Assembly: GCF_001613305.1 (NCBI RefSeq)
Contig: NZ_BDCC01000070.1
Coordinates: 19,330 to 83,329, forward strand
Direction: 5' to 3'
Origin: Nocardia vaccinii NBRC 15922
GTDB taxonomy: Bacteria > Actinomycetota > Actinomycetes > Mycobacteriales > Mycobacteriaceae
Length of the DNA stretch: 64,000 bases
In this document: piece after piece, positions 43,807 through 53,658 of the stretch
Layout of the letters: each line of letters starts with the position of its first letter
Numbering within the stretch: the first letter of the stretch is position 1
Translations under genes and position numbers: made by a program
The notes under the pieces: generated by a model
What the model saw: the letters and a program-made list of their open reading frames with translations, nothing else
Database searches by the model: none
What the model was told of the DNA's origin: nothing

Positions 43807-45729
43807 TCATGGTGCGGTGTCGGTGGCCGGGTGGGCGGGATCGGCGGTGATCGCCACGGTGCGGGCGGCGTGCTGGTCGCCTGTCTGCATGGGGTGGTGA
43901 TGGTCGCGGCCGTGCGGGTGGTTGTGCCTGGCGGGCCAGTACGGGCCCCACTGGGTGCGCAGCCAGTCGAGCAGCTGCGGGGCCGCGATCGTGGCCTGGT
44001 CGCGGCTGCGCCACAGGACGTGTCCGTCGGGCCGCACTGCCACCACGCCGTGTTCGCCGATTTCGTATAGTGCGATCAGGGCGTCGCGGTCGTGCGGGGC
44101 GGGTGCGCGCAGGGCGATCACCTGTATCGGTAGCGGTGGCTGCGGGTCTGTGGTGAGCGCGGTGATCCACGCGTGGGGGTCGGCGGTGAACACGGTGAGG
44201 CGGCCGGGACCGAGCAGGTCGTGGATCGGCACCGGCTCGTTCTCGATTTCGATCATCGCGTGGGGCAGGCGGGCGCCGGGCCAGGTGGTGGGCCGGTAGG
44301 TGAGCACACCGTCCCCGTCGACGGGTACGGTGCCGGGTTCGGAGCAGATCAGCGGGCTGCAGTAGAGGTAGCCGAATTCCAGGCCGGTGGCGATGAAATG
44401 CTCGAGCTGGCCGGGGATCTGGGCTGCGATCTGGGCCCGGACGCGCCCGGCGCGGCGATGACCGGGTGCCGCGACGGCGGTGCGGGCGGTCTGTATGTCG
44501 GTGAGCCGGTCGCAGAGCGGTGCCAGCAGCCGGTCCGGCAGCCATGCCAGCGGCGGGCGGGCCAGAGCGGCGGTGGCCTGCTGCACAGCCCGGTTGGTGA
44601 CGCCGAGGGGGCGGGTGACCTTGTCGAGCAGAAAGTGATTGCTCACGCTCTGCTCGGCGAAGCGGGCGACCACGGGCCGCCGTTCGGTGTCGTAGGTGTC
44701 CAGCAGGTCCTCGTGGGCGCCGTCGTGGAAGATCGCGGCGAGTTTCCAGGCCAGGTTGTGGGCGTCCTGGACGCCGCTGTTGAGCCCGAAGCCGCCGGTG
44801 TGGGGGAACCGGTGCGCGGCGTCGCCGGCCAACAGCAGCGCGCCGCCGCGGAACCGCGACGCCATCTGCGAGGTCATCGTCCAGGTGCCGGTGGAGCGGA
44901 TTCGGACCGGTACGCCGGTTCCGAGTACAGCGGGCAGCATGCGCTCCCAGTAGGCGCGGGGCTCGCGCGCGACCTGCTGGGCGGGGTGCAGGTAGACGGT
45001 CATCAGGATGTAGTCGTCGTCGGCGTGGGCGATCATCACCCCGCAGAATCCGGGCCGGTAGATCCAGCTCAGCAGTGGCCGCTCGGTTCCTGTCGGAAAC
45101 AGGCCGGGGGCGTGGAAGAACACGCTGCCCATGTTGGCCAGCACCGGGCCGTCCATGCCGATGCCCGCCTGCTCGCGCACGCTGCTGTTGGCGCCGTCGG
45201 CGGCGACGGCGAAGCGGGCATACATCGTCTCGGTCGAATTCGCCGGTCCGGCCGGGCGGGCTGTGACCACGGCGCGGCTCTGGGTCGGGTCGACCTGCTC
45301 GGCGACGGTGGCGCGGCGGAAGTCGACGAGTGGTTCGCGGTCCAGGGCGTCCCACAGCACGGGCATCAGCTGGTGCTGGCCGATGTGGGACAGCAGGAAC
45401 GGGCTGTGGCTGCGCACCTGCGCGGTCCAGTCCGGTCGCGACAGCAGGTCGATCTGCCCGAGTGGGGGCCCGGCCGGGTCGCCGCACCAGCGGATGATGT
45501 TGACCTGTTCGATGGGGGGTGCCAGGGCGGCGATGCGGGCGGCCAGGCGCGGGTCGGTATGCTGCCAGATCTCGAGCGAGCGGGCGTTGATCACGTGCGC
45601 GGCCGGATGCAGCAGCGGGTCGCTGCGGCGTTCGAGCACGGTGCTGGGCACCCCGTAGCGGGCCAGCAGCAACGCCAGTGTCGATCCGGTGGCGCCGGCT
45701 CCGATGATGACGACAGGGCGGGTGATCAT
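43807..45729 (-). CDS. FAD-dependent aromatic hydroxylase
   Basis: 640 residues, a class A flavoprotein monooxygenase: VVIIGAGATGSTLALLLARY (FAD fold), the DG motif VAADGANSSVREQAGIG, and GDAAHRFPHTGGFGLNSGVQ then DAHNLAWKLAA. A thioredoxin-like C-terminal domain (residues ~520-620) is typical of the phenol hydroxylase/MhpA/TfdB group. It hydroxylates an aromatic ring with NAD(P)H and O2. Immediately upstream (3 nt) is the extradiol dioxygenase, so it probably makes a catechol for meta-cleavage. Confidence 0.92.
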   Translation of the reverse strand: MITRPVVIIGAGATGSTLALLLARYGVPSTVLERRSDPLLHPAAHVINARSLEIWQHTDPRLAARIAALAPPIEQVNIIRWCGDPAGPPLGQIDLLSRPDWTAQVRSHSPFLLSHIGQHQLMPVLWDALDREPLVDFRRATVAEQVDPTQSRAVVTARPAGPANSTETMYARFAVAADGANSSVREQAGIGMDGPVLANMGSVFFHAPGLFPTGTERPLLSWIYRPGFCGVMIAHADDDYILMTVYLHPAQQVAREPRAYWERMLPAVLGTGVPVRIRSTGTWTMTSQMASRFRGGALLLAGDAAHRFPHTGGFGLNSGVQDAHNLAWKLAAIFHDGAHEDLLDTYDTERRPVVARFAEQSVSNHFLLDKVTRPLGVTNRAVQQATAALARPPLAWLPDRLLAPLCDRLTDIQTARTAVAAPGHRRAGRVRAQIAAQIPGQLEHFIATGLEFGYLYCSPLICSEPGTVPVDGDGVLTYRPTTWPGARLPHAMIEIENEPVPIHDLLGPGRLTVFTADPHAWITALTTDPQPPLPIQVIALRAPAPHDRDALIALYEIGEHGVVAVRPDGHVLWRSRDQATIAAPQLLDWLRTQWGPYWPARHNHPHGRDHHHPMQTGDQHAARTVAITADPAHPATDTAP

Positions 45730-45732
45730 CGG

Positions 45733-46374
45733 CTACAGCGTCCTCCAGGTGATGGCGCGGGTGTTCGCGCGCGGTGTCGTTCCCGGGCGGGTTCCCGCCC
45801 CCGGTGCCAGCAGTGACGCCTCCGGCTCGCCGCGGCGCAGCCGCTGCAGCAGGTAGTCCGGGTCGACCTCGACACCGATCGGGTTGGCGGCGAACGCGGA
45901 ACTGGCGAAGTAGTCGGCGGTCGCGGTCGCGGTCTCGAAGTTCTCGACCTGGAATTCGAGGCGGATCCCGTCGGGGTCCTCGTAATACAGCGAGGTCGTC
46001 GGGCCGTGATTGATCGACCACACGGGGGTGATGCCGTGGAGGGCGAGCCGCTCGTAGGTGCTCAGCAGCCGGTCCACCGACGAGAAGGTGAACGCGAGGT
46101 GGTCCACGCCGTAGAATTTGCGGCGGAACCTGGCCAGCGGCAGCAGATACCGCAGTAGCGTCGGTACTTTGACAAGCGCCAGCCGGTGACTCTCGTCATC
46201 CCAGGTCAAAAACGCGATCCGGTGGTCCTCGTGCACCACCCGGGCACCGAACACGGTGCGGTACCAGGCAATCATCTGCGGTGCGCGCGCGGTTTTCACC
46301 ACCCAATGCGCCAGCAGGTCGGGGACCGCGACGGGATCGCTGCCGCGGGCGGCGGGGTCGGAAACAGGTGTCAT
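45733..46374 (-). CDS. VOC-family extradiol (catechol) dioxygenase
   Basis: 213 residues. The metal ligands are all present: His23 in DLLAHWVVKTARA, His in YGVDHLAFTFSS and Glu in DGIRLEFQVENF, with the substrate-side SLYYEDPDG. The single VOC unit plus C-terminal tail fits the type I extradiol dioxygenases of small size. It probably opens the catechol formed by the FAD hydroxylase by meta-cleavage. Genes on both sides are 3 and 18 nt away. Confidence 0.85.
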   Translation of the reverse strand: MTPVSDPAARGSDPVAVPDLLAHWVVKTARAPQMIAWYRTVFGARVVHEDHRIAFLTWDDESHRLALVKVPTLLRYLLPLARFRRKFYGVDHLAFTFSSVDRLLSTYERLALHGITPVWSINHGPTTSLYYEDPDGIRLEFQVENFETATATADYFASSAFAANPIGVEVDPDYLLQRLRRGEPEASLLAPGAGTRPGTTPRANTRAITWRTL

Positions 46375-46392
46375 GGGAAGCCTTCCAGCGGG

Positions 46393-47346
46393 TCACGGGG
46401 CGGTGATCGGGGTGCGCTGGGTGCCCAGATCCAGCAATCCGCCTTCGTGGCGGATCGACGCGGTGATCAGGTCGCCGGGCGCGAGATAGGGTTTGCGGAG
46501 GTTCTGGCGGATGAACAGCGACCACAGCCGGTCCTCGGGCAGCAGCGCGGTCGCCAGGCGTCGGATCAGCGCGGGCGGTGTGGTGGCGGTGCAACCATGC
46601 GGTGTGCCGGTGAGCACGACGTCGCCGGGGCTCAGATTGCAGAACTGGCTCAACTCGGTCAGGGTTTCCGCGGGCCGGTAGAGCATGTGGGCGGTGGTGT
46701 CGTGCTGACGGAGCCCGCCGTTGACCTCGAGCCGCAGCTCCAGGTTGTCCAGCAGCAGGACATCCACTGGCTCCAGGACGGCCAGGTACGGGCCCAGCGG
46801 ACAGAACCCGCGGTAGCTTTTGCCTTTGAGGAACTGTCCCTGCGGCAACTGGACATCGCGGGCCGACAGATCATTGGCGATGGTGACCGCGAACACGTAG
46901 TCGGGCAGGTCCGCGTCGGTGATCGTGACCGGTGCATCGATCCGGCGTCCGATGACCAGGGCGAGTTCGATCTCGAAATCCAGCAGCCGCACATGCGCCG
47001 GCCGGGTGACCGGGTCGTGCGCGCCGGTGACCGCGGCGTCGGTCTTGTCGAAGAACAGGTTGAACGCGCGGGCGTCGGGATCCATGCCCGACTCGATCGC
47101 GTGCTGACGGTAGTTGGCGCCCTGGCAGATCACCCGGCACGGTGTCGTGATCGGCGAGAGCACCGTGACCGCGTCGAGCCGGTGGACCGGTGCCCGGTCC
47201 CGAGCCGCGCGCCAATCCTGCTCGCCGGTCGTGACGAGTGCGGCGGTGCTGGGATAGCTGCCCTGCAGCGGGGTGATCTTCGCGTCGGTGATCACTCCCC
47301 ACTCCACGGCGTCGCCGACGCGATAGCGGATCAGATGCGTGATCAT
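46393..47346 (-). CDS. Fumarylacetoacetate-hydrolase-family enzyme
   Basis: 317 residues from ATG 47346, preceded by GAGGAGT; a longer frame lacks an RBS. FAH motifs: VICQGANYRQHAIESG, the metal-binding LLDFEIELALVIGRR, ANDLSARDVQLPQGQFLKGK and LSPGDVVLTGTPHGC. The family includes 2-hydroxypentadienoate hydratases, oxalocrotonate decarboxylases and acylpyruvate hydrolases, all steps after meta-cleavage. First gene of the operon FAH, dioxygenase, hydroxylase. Confidence 0.9.
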   Translation of the reverse strand: MITHLIRYRVGDAVEWGVITDAKITPLQGSYPSTAALVTTGEQDWRAARDRAPVHRLDAVTVLSPITTPCRVICQGANYRQHAIESGMDPDARAFNLFFDKTDAAVTGAHDPVTRPAHVRLLDFEIELALVIGRRIDAPVTITDADLPDYVFAVTIANDLSARDVQLPQGQFLKGKSYRGFCPLGPYLAVLEPVDVLLLDNLELRLEVNGGLRQHDTTAHMLYRPAETLTELSQFCNLSPGDVVLTGTPHGCTATTPPALIRRLATALLPEDRLWSLFIRQNLRKPYLAPGDLITASIRHEGGLLDLGTQRTPITAP

Positions 47347-47384
47347 GATGGACTCCTCACAGGCGTTGGGGGACAAGAGAGTGT

Positions 47385-48201
47385 TCACGGCGCGGGCACC
47401 AGATCGAGGGCGGCGCGCACGATCGCGTCGGTGTCGATGCCGTGGTGGCGATACACCGCGGCCAGATCACCGGATTGGCCGAACTCGGTGACGCCGGCAC
47501 CCCGTGCACGGGGGCCAGGAACGCGAGCCTGTGCGGACTCCGTCGAGCAGTGCGCCGATCGCGTCGGCACCCGCACCGGAGCCGGGCAGCCGCTTGCGCA
47601 GCCCGGCTGCGGGCAACCGCAGCAGCCGCTGATACTCCGGATTGCTCATCGCGTCCAGCCGCGTCGAGTTCGGCGTCGCCGATCAGCGCATACTGGCGGC
47701 CGGTCCCGCCCGCACCGAAATGATGCTCGACGTAGCGGCGTGCCAGCGCACCCCACACCGGCGCCGTCGCCCCCAGCCCGACCGAACCGGTCGAATAATC
47801 CAACGGATCATGATCCTTGCTGCGGCTTGGATAGCTCTGCAATCCGCCGAAAGCCCGCAACGTCGTCAGTGTCGACTCGTCGAGCTGGCCGAGCAGATAG
47901 TTGATCGCATGAAGCACCGGCGAGGCGTGCGGCTTCACCGACACCTGATCCGCGGCAGTGAGCAGCTCGAACCAGAACGCGGTCATGATCGACACCATCG
48001 ACGCCTGATGCCCGCCGACCTTGAGCCCCGACGGGTTCTCTCGTACCGGTTGGCGTGGTTGATCATCGCTACCGAGAGCCACAACACACGCCGCTCGATG
48101 CGCTCGAGCACCTCGACGGGCGCAGCGGACACCAGCGCAGTCAACGGGAACCCCCGAAATATCAACGCCCGGCGACGTCGCCACAACAGCACCGGTGACA
48201 C
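47385..48201 (-). pseudogene. Broken transketolase / E1-like thiamine-diphosphate enzyme gene
   Basis: Three frames hold ordered pieces of one protein: VEVLERIERRVLWLSVAMIN at the start, then NPSGLKVGGHQASMVSIMTA with GGLQSYPSRSKDHDPLDYST and VEHHFGAGGTGRQYALIGD, and finally VYRHHGIDTDAIVRAALDLV. This matches transketolase/E1-type ThDP enzymes, but the whole central region between GDAELD and the C-terminal Rossmann part is deleted and at least two frameshifts are present. It is surely inactive. It may once have served the meta-cleavage pathway. Confidence 0.75.
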
Positions 48202-48465
48202 GGATAACGAACACCTCTATCGAAGCGCCGGACCCCGCCCACGGGCTTGGCCTCCGATACAAACCCGTACCCATTGCTTGGACCCGAGTCCAAACCGGGG
48301 CGGTGGGACAAGGAAGACACCGGCGCTCTCTCTCACGCCGGGGATCCGGTCGCTGGGAGCACACCGGCTGGCTGATGCGGCCTCGCGGCGTCACGTCGAT
48401 CGTCGGTGTCCGACGTCGGGCAGGCCGGCGCTGTCCTGGCCTGGTGTCCGGGGTGTGGTGGCGAT

Positions 48466-49660
48466 GAGTTCTGCTGGGGTGGGTGGTTGGATCCGGCTGC
48501 TCCGACCGCATGAGGAGGGTGGGCTGGCGGATTCGGTGCTGCCCGCGGCGACGGTAGAGGAGTTGACGGTGCGGCTCGGCGCGGGTCCGGCGGGGTGGGC
48601 GGTGGAGCTGGGGGCGCGATCGCCGACCGGATCGTGGCCGAGGTGCCTGAGCTGGGTGTGCACGGCATCGTGGATATGGTGCGGGTGGGTGGGGAAGCTG
48701 TGGCGTTGCACGCTACTGCGGCATTGGCGGATGAGAAGGATTTCCGTGTGGCTGCCGTACCGGAGGTGCTGCTGGGGCCCGCGGAGGTGGTCAGCTGCGG
48801 TGTGGGGGTGGAGCATATGCTGCGCAGCATCCGGGTGGCTCACGCGCTGGCGGTGCAGCGGGTTCTCGACGCGGCTGAACAGCTGGTTCCGGCGAGTGAG
48901 CGGTTCGCGCAGATGCGGCGGGTCAACGCGGTGTTGTTCGATATCACCGAACGGCTCAGCGAGGCGATGGCCCGCGAGTACGGGCGCGCCCATGATGCGT
49001 GGCTGGCCAGTTCGGCGGCGCTGCGCCGGGAGGTGTTGCGAGAGATCTTGCGCGGTGGGCACGTTCCGCTGGATCGGGCCGCGCGCAGCCTGGGCTATGA
49101 CCTGGTACGGCGTCATCTGGCGCTGGTGGTGTGGACCGATGACTACACGAGGATCGGGGCGCACCGGCTGGAAGAGGTCGCGGCGGCGGTGCTGGCGGCG
49201 TGCGCGTGCACGAGGACGTTGATCGTGCCGGTCGGTGGCCGCCGGGTGTGGGCACGGGGCGCAGGTCAGCGCAGTGCCGCCGCGGCCGGAGGCGTCGTGG
49301 CCGCGCCCACCGGCCGGGGTCCGCGTCGCGATGGGGCTGCCCGGTTCGGGGTGGCCGGGTTCGTCTCCAGTCACCGGCAGGCTCTCCAGGCCGAGCGCGT
49401 GGCCACGATCTCAGTGGTCGCGCGGGGGGTGTTCGATTATCAGGACCTCGACGTGGTGGCGATGCTGAGCAGTGACATGGAGCGGGCGCGTGAGTTCGTG
49501 CGCCGCGAACTCGGTGGTCTCGCCGATCCCGGGGAGCAGGTCGCGGCGGTGCGGGCCACGCTCAAATGTTATCTCGATGTGGGACGCAGCCTGGTCGAGG
49601 CGGCGGCGTTGCTGCATGTCGCCCGCAACACCGTTGCCTACCGCGTGCAGCGCGGTTCAT
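48466..49660 (+). pseudogene. Truncated, frameshifted PucR-family regulator
   Basis: A long frame from about 48615 reads IADRIVAEVPELGVHGIVDM through RRELGGLADPGEQVAAVRAT to LLHVARNTVAYRVQR, the PucR/CdaR HTH_30 start. The family's last ~20 residues of the HTH are missing. The start fits an ATG at 48466 (SSAGVGGWIRLLRPHEEGGL) in a different frame. A stretch near 49280-49370 is better coded in another frame (GVRVAMGLPGSG), implying compensating frameshifts. The gene ends at a junction with the decayed crotonase copy. Confidence 0.65.
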
Positions 49661-49667
49661 GTGATCC

Positions 49668-50101
49668 TCAGTTCGACGATGAAGATTGGTGGGTGGAGGT
49701 GCTGCGTTCGAGGAAAAGTTTGAGCGCGGAGGGGACATCGCTTGTTTGCCAGTGGTTCTCGAACTCGTCGAGTTCGGCCTGCAGACCATCGGGGATGGTC
49801 ATCGACGATGTGTCGTTGAGTAGCTTCTTGTACCGCGATTGCGCCGGCCCGTGGTGGGCCGCGAGCGTGGTAGCGACCTGCATCGCGGTGTCGGCCAGGT
49901 GCTCGTCGGGCACCACGGCGTGGATCCAGCCTGTAGCGGCGAGTTCCCGCGGGGTGAGCAAAGAGCCGGAGAGTGCGAGCCACCGCGCCATGGACTCACC
50001 TACCTTGCGTGTGAGGCGAACACTGGCGCCGCCGGCCGGCATCAGGTTGTTGCGGATGTGTCCGTCGCCGATCAGTGCGGTGTCGGTGGCCACCACGACG
50101 T
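49668..50101 (-). pseudogene. C-terminal remnant of the second-copy crotonase gene
   Basis: ADTALIGDGHIRNNLMPAGG, VRLTRKVGESMARWLALSGS and LQAELDEFENHWQTSDVPSA are diverged copies of the C-terminal half of the crotonase-family protein at 33196. The first half has been deleted together with most of the ligase; the break is near 50101. Confidence 0.8.
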
Positions 50102-50422
50102 CGCGGTGAACAGGGGCACATAGACGGCGCCGACCCGCCAGATTCCGAGTATGACGCTGACGAGGTCAGCGCTCTTACCCATGACTGTGGCTACCCGATC
50201 ACCGCGTTTAACCCCGCGCTCGCGTAGGTATCCAGCGAGCTGTGCTGACGACCTGGCAAGGTCTGCATATGTGTAGGTGCGCCGCGAACGGTCGGGAGCC
50301 ACCACAGTCAATGCGAGACGTTCGGCGGGGTGCTGGTCGCACAGCAACGAGGCGATATCGGCGTCGCTGGCCGCGAACGTCTCCAGGATAGCGAGAGCAC
50401 GCGAGTTGACATCGGGTGTCAT
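50102..50422 (-). pseudogene. N-terminal remnant of the second-copy acyl-CoA synthetase
   Basis: From ATG 50422 (behind GAGGAGG) the frame gives about 107 residues close to the acyl-CoA synthetase at 33987: SLLCDQHPAERLALTVVAPD, LRERGVKRGDRVATVMGKSA and GIWRVGAVYVPLFTA. It then shifts into the crotonase remnant (junction near 50101). All ATP-binding motifs are lost. Confidence 0.82.
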
Positions 50423-50434
50423 TGGACCCTCCTC

Positions 50435-50474
50435 GGGTACGTCATGCACTACAATAGTACCCATAAAGGTACCC
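50435..50474. promoter_or_regulatory. TetR operator, copy 3
   Basis: GGGTAC, 16 nt, GTACCC, 6 nt, GTACCC next to the RBS of the broken ligase copy and 70 bp before the second TetR gene. It is the counterpart of the 35593 site. Confidence 0.75.
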
Positions 50475-50543
50475 TATGGAGGTGCACTTGCGAAGCCGGT
50501 CACTGACCGGTCGGGGGAAACGATGTGTGGGAAACTGCAGGAC

Positions 50544-51194
50544 ATGCCTGCCACGCCGACACCACGCCGTGCCGCATCGGTCGCCACGCCACGCCGACGC
50601 AAAGTCGATAGTGCACGTCGCGATAACCTCCTCGCCCGAATCGAGGACATTTTCCTCGTCGAGGGGTTCATGTCGGTGACGATGGCGGAGCTCACCGAAC
50701 GCCTGCATTGTTCCAAGGCCACGCTCTACAGCGTCGCTTCGACAAAAGAGCAGATCGTGGTTCTGGCGACCAAGAACTTTTTTGGCTCGTCGGCTGCCTC
50801 GATCGAGCAGGACGTTTCGGCGGTCGATGACCCGCGCGACAGGATCACCACCTACCTCGGCGGTGTCGCGAAGGCGATGCGGCGCAATTCACGCGCCTTC
50901 TACGCCGACATGATGGCGTTTGAGCCCACTGCTGAGATCTATCGCCGCAACACCGATCGCGCAGCGCGGCGGGTACGCGAGTTGATCGACGACGGCATCG
51001 AATCCGGGGTCTTCGGAGCGCGTGACGGCGCCTTCGCCGCGCAGCTGGTCGCTTTGGCTATCGACGCCGTCCAGTCGGGTGCCCTCCTCGATAAAACCGG
51101 TTTGTCGGCTGCTGACGCCTTCGCCGAGCTGGCGCAGCTTCTACTCAACGGGCTGTTGCGCCAACCGCCGCCAGGCCCGCTACCGGGGGTCTGA
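50544..51194 (+). CDS. TetR/AcrR-family regulator (copy 2)
   Basis: 216 residues from ATG 50544 (a longer frame covers the operator). It is very similar to the TetR at 35703 along its length, with an HTH of IFLVEGFMSVTMAELTERL then HCSKATLYSVASTKEQIVV and the same YLGGVAKAMRRNSRAFYADM. The protein looks intact, although its neighbours (ligase, crotonase, CocE copy) are broken. It could cross-regulate the intact module through the shared 40-bp operators. Confidence 0.92.
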   Translation: MPATPTPRRAASVATPRRRKVDSARRDNLLARIEDIFLVEGFMSVTMAELTERLHCSKATLYSVASTKEQIVVLATKNFFGSSAASIEQDVSAVDDPRDRITTYLGGVAKAMRRNSRAFYADMMAFEPTAEIYRRNTDRAARRVRELIDDGIESGVFGARDGAFAAQLVALAIDAVQSGALLDKTGLSAADAFAELAQLLLNGLLRQPPPGPLPGV

Positions 51195-51237
51195 CCGCCT
51201 CACGCGCCATCAACCTCTGACGGGGGCAAGCACAACT

Positions 51238-51277
51238 GGGTACGTTTTTACTATCGTTAGTACCCGAACTGGTGCCG
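51238..51277. promoter_or_regulatory. TetR operator, copy 4
   Basis: GGGTAC, 16 nt, GTACCC, 6 nt, GTGCCG upstream of the broken CocE copy. The third half-site has two mismatches. It is the counterpart of the site at 36396. Confidence 0.7.
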
Positions 51278-51343
51278 TCTGCATCGTGAGCCACGCGAAT
51301 GTGCGTCCTCACCTCGTCCCTTCACTCTCCATACGAGGTTGAC

Positions 51344-51884
51344 ATGAGCAGCGGAACAATGGAATTCGATGTACCGGTGACAATGCGAGATGGAGTGATC
51401 CTGCGCGCAGATGTGTTCCGGCCGGCGTGGGAGGGGCCGTGGCCCGTGGTGCTCACTCGCAGCCCCTACAACAAGCGGACGCCCGCCATCGCCGGTGCCC
51501 TCATCGACGTGATGAGGGCAGTTCAACGTGGGTACATCGTCGTTCTCCAGGACGTCCGGGGCAGGTTCGAGTCCGACGGCGAATGGCTGCCATGGGCTCA
51601 TGAGCCAACGGATGGATACGACACCGTCGAGTGGGCGGCGTCGATCCCCGGCAGCAACGGTCGCGTCGGGATTTTCGGCGGAAGCTATCTGGGCAACACC
51701 CAGTGGGCCGCGGCGGCTACGCGCCCGCGGCAGCTCGTCGCCATCGCCCCTCAGACGACCTGGAGCGAGCCCGCTGACGGGATCTTCTACCGGGGCGGCG
51801 CGCTCGAGTTCGGGCTGAGTGTCTGGTGGGCTTTGGCCCAAGCGCTGGGCCAGTTCCCCAAGACAGCCGCGAGCATGGACGAAC
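51344..51884 (+). pseudogene. Second-copy CocE hydrolase, N-terminal part before IS21
   Basis: MSSGTMEFDVPVTMRDGVIL through FPKTAASMDEL is a close copy of the CocE gene at 36498, including the catalytic Ser in IFGGSYLGNTQWAAA. After codon ~180 the IS21 element interrupts it at 51885. The rest resumes at 55467. Confidence 0.88.
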
Positions 51885-52046
51885 TGGCTAGATCGGTGTT
51901 CTGTGACGTCGTTTGTCGGTGGTTCTTGACGTCGCCTGTGCTGGGCGGATGTTCGTATCGGTGAATTCTGACGGCGTGATCTTGCTTGCGGTGGAAGGCT
52001 TCTCGTGTTTCGCAGGTCCGCGCCAGGAGAGTCGTCGTTGTCTCGG

Positions 52047-53658
52047 ATGTCGAAGGTCGAGTTGTATGCCGCTATCCGGCGGGACTCCCGCGCGGGGATG
52101 TCGGGTCGTCAGCTCGAAACCAAGTACGGGGTGGGATGGCGGACGGTGCGGGCAGCGGTCGATGGGGTGTGGCCGGCCGAACGTAAGCCGTATCCGCGGC
52201 GGGCCTCGAAGCTGGATCCGTTCAAACCGTTCGTTGATGAGGTCCTGCGGGCGGATCTGGATGCTCCGCGCAAGCAGCGGCACACGATCAAGCGGATCTA
52301 TGAGCGGTTGATCGACGAGTGCGGCCTGACCGATGTGGGGTATCAGACGCTGCGGGACTGTGTCGCGGTTCGCAAACCGCAGATCCGGATCGAGGCCGGT
52401 CGCGGCCCGGCGCAGGTGTTCATCACGCAGTCGCATCGCCCGGGTGAGGAAGCCGAGGTCGATTTCGGTGACGTGACGGTGCGGCTGCGCGGCGAGTTGG
52501 TGCAGGTGTATCTGTTCGCATTCCGGATGTCGTTCTCGGGCAAGGCTGTTCACCGCTGCCTCCTGTCCGGCGGGCAGGAAGCGTTCTTCGAGGGCCACGC
52601 CCACGCGTTCGCGGTGCTGGGTGGGGTGCCGTTCGGCAAGGTCCGCTACGACAACCTGCGTGCGGCCGTGGCACGGGTGATCGGTTTCGCCCGGCTGCGC
52701 GAGGAGACCGACCGTTGGACGGCGTTCCGGTCGCACTACAACCTCGAACCGTTCTACTGCCAGCCCGGCATCGACGGCGCGCACGAGAAGGGCGGCGTCG
52801 AGGGGCAGATCGGGTGGTTCCGGCGTAATCATCTTGTCCCCGTGCCGGAGATCGCTTCGATCCAGGAACTCAATGCTCTGATCGATGCCTGGGACAGCGG
52901 CGATGATGCCCGCCGCATCGGCGCTCGCCCGCGGTCGATCGGTGAGCACTTCGCGGTGGAGAAGCCGTTGCTCAAACCGCTGCCGTTCGAGGAGCTCGAG
53001 ACCGGCCGCTGGTTCACCCCGCGGGTCGACCGTTACGCCCAGATCACCGTGCGCACCAATCGCTACTCGGTCCCGAGCCGGCTCATCGGCCGTCAAGTGC
53101 GAGTGCTGTTGCACGCCAACGAGTTGGCGTTTACGACGGCCGCACCGAGATCGCCCGCCACGAACGGCTGCTGGGCCGCGGCCAGTCCCGCCTGGAACTG
53201 GATCACTACCTGGAAGGGCTGCTGCGCAAACCCGGCGCACTACCGGGTGCTACCGCGCTCGAGCAAGCCCGTGCGGCGGGCAAGTTCACCCCCGTCCACG
53301 ACGCGTGGTGGGCCGCGGCCCGCGCCACCCACGGCGACCGCGACGGCACCCGGGCGCGTTGATCGAAGTGCTTCTGCTGCACCGGCATCTGACACACGAC
53401 CACGTTGTCGCAGGGCTGGCCGCTGCCCTGCGAGCCGGCGCACTTACCGCGGACGCGGTCGCGTTGGAGGCCCGCAAGATCGCCGACCTCACCCCGACGA
53501 CACCGGTGGTGGAGCTGGACATCCCGGACCCGGTGCCGTCGCTGACACAACGTCGCCTGGCCCAGTTGCCGCCGGACCGCCGCCCGCCACCGTCGGTGGC
53601 CGTCTACGACCAGCTTCTTCGCCGCACGTCCGCCACGGAAGGAACCACCAGCCCATGA
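52047..53658 (+). pseudogene. istA: IS21 transposase istA, two frameshifts
   Basis: From ATG 52047: MSKVELYAAIRRDSRAGMSG (HTH), a DDE core with AEVDFGDVTVRLRGELVQVY, FGKVRYDNLRAAVARVIG and PGIDGAHEKGGVEGQIGW. The frame slips near 53128 (GAG TTG GCG TTT ACG lacks one T; the shifted frame continues YDGRTEIARHERLLGRG) and again near 53350, where LIEVLLLHRHLTHDHVV takes over to the stop at 53658. Full activity is doubtful unless these are sequencing errors. Confidence 0.85.

Noticed and set aside
43232..46021. A 929-codon minus-strand ORF
   Set aside because: Low-complexity Arg/Pro-rich shadow of the FAD hydroxylase and SDR genes in another frame.
47642..49222. Long plus-strand ORF across the transketolase remnant
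   Set aside because: No domain; the reverse strand carries ordered transketolase pieces, and the PucR motifs lie in another plus frame.
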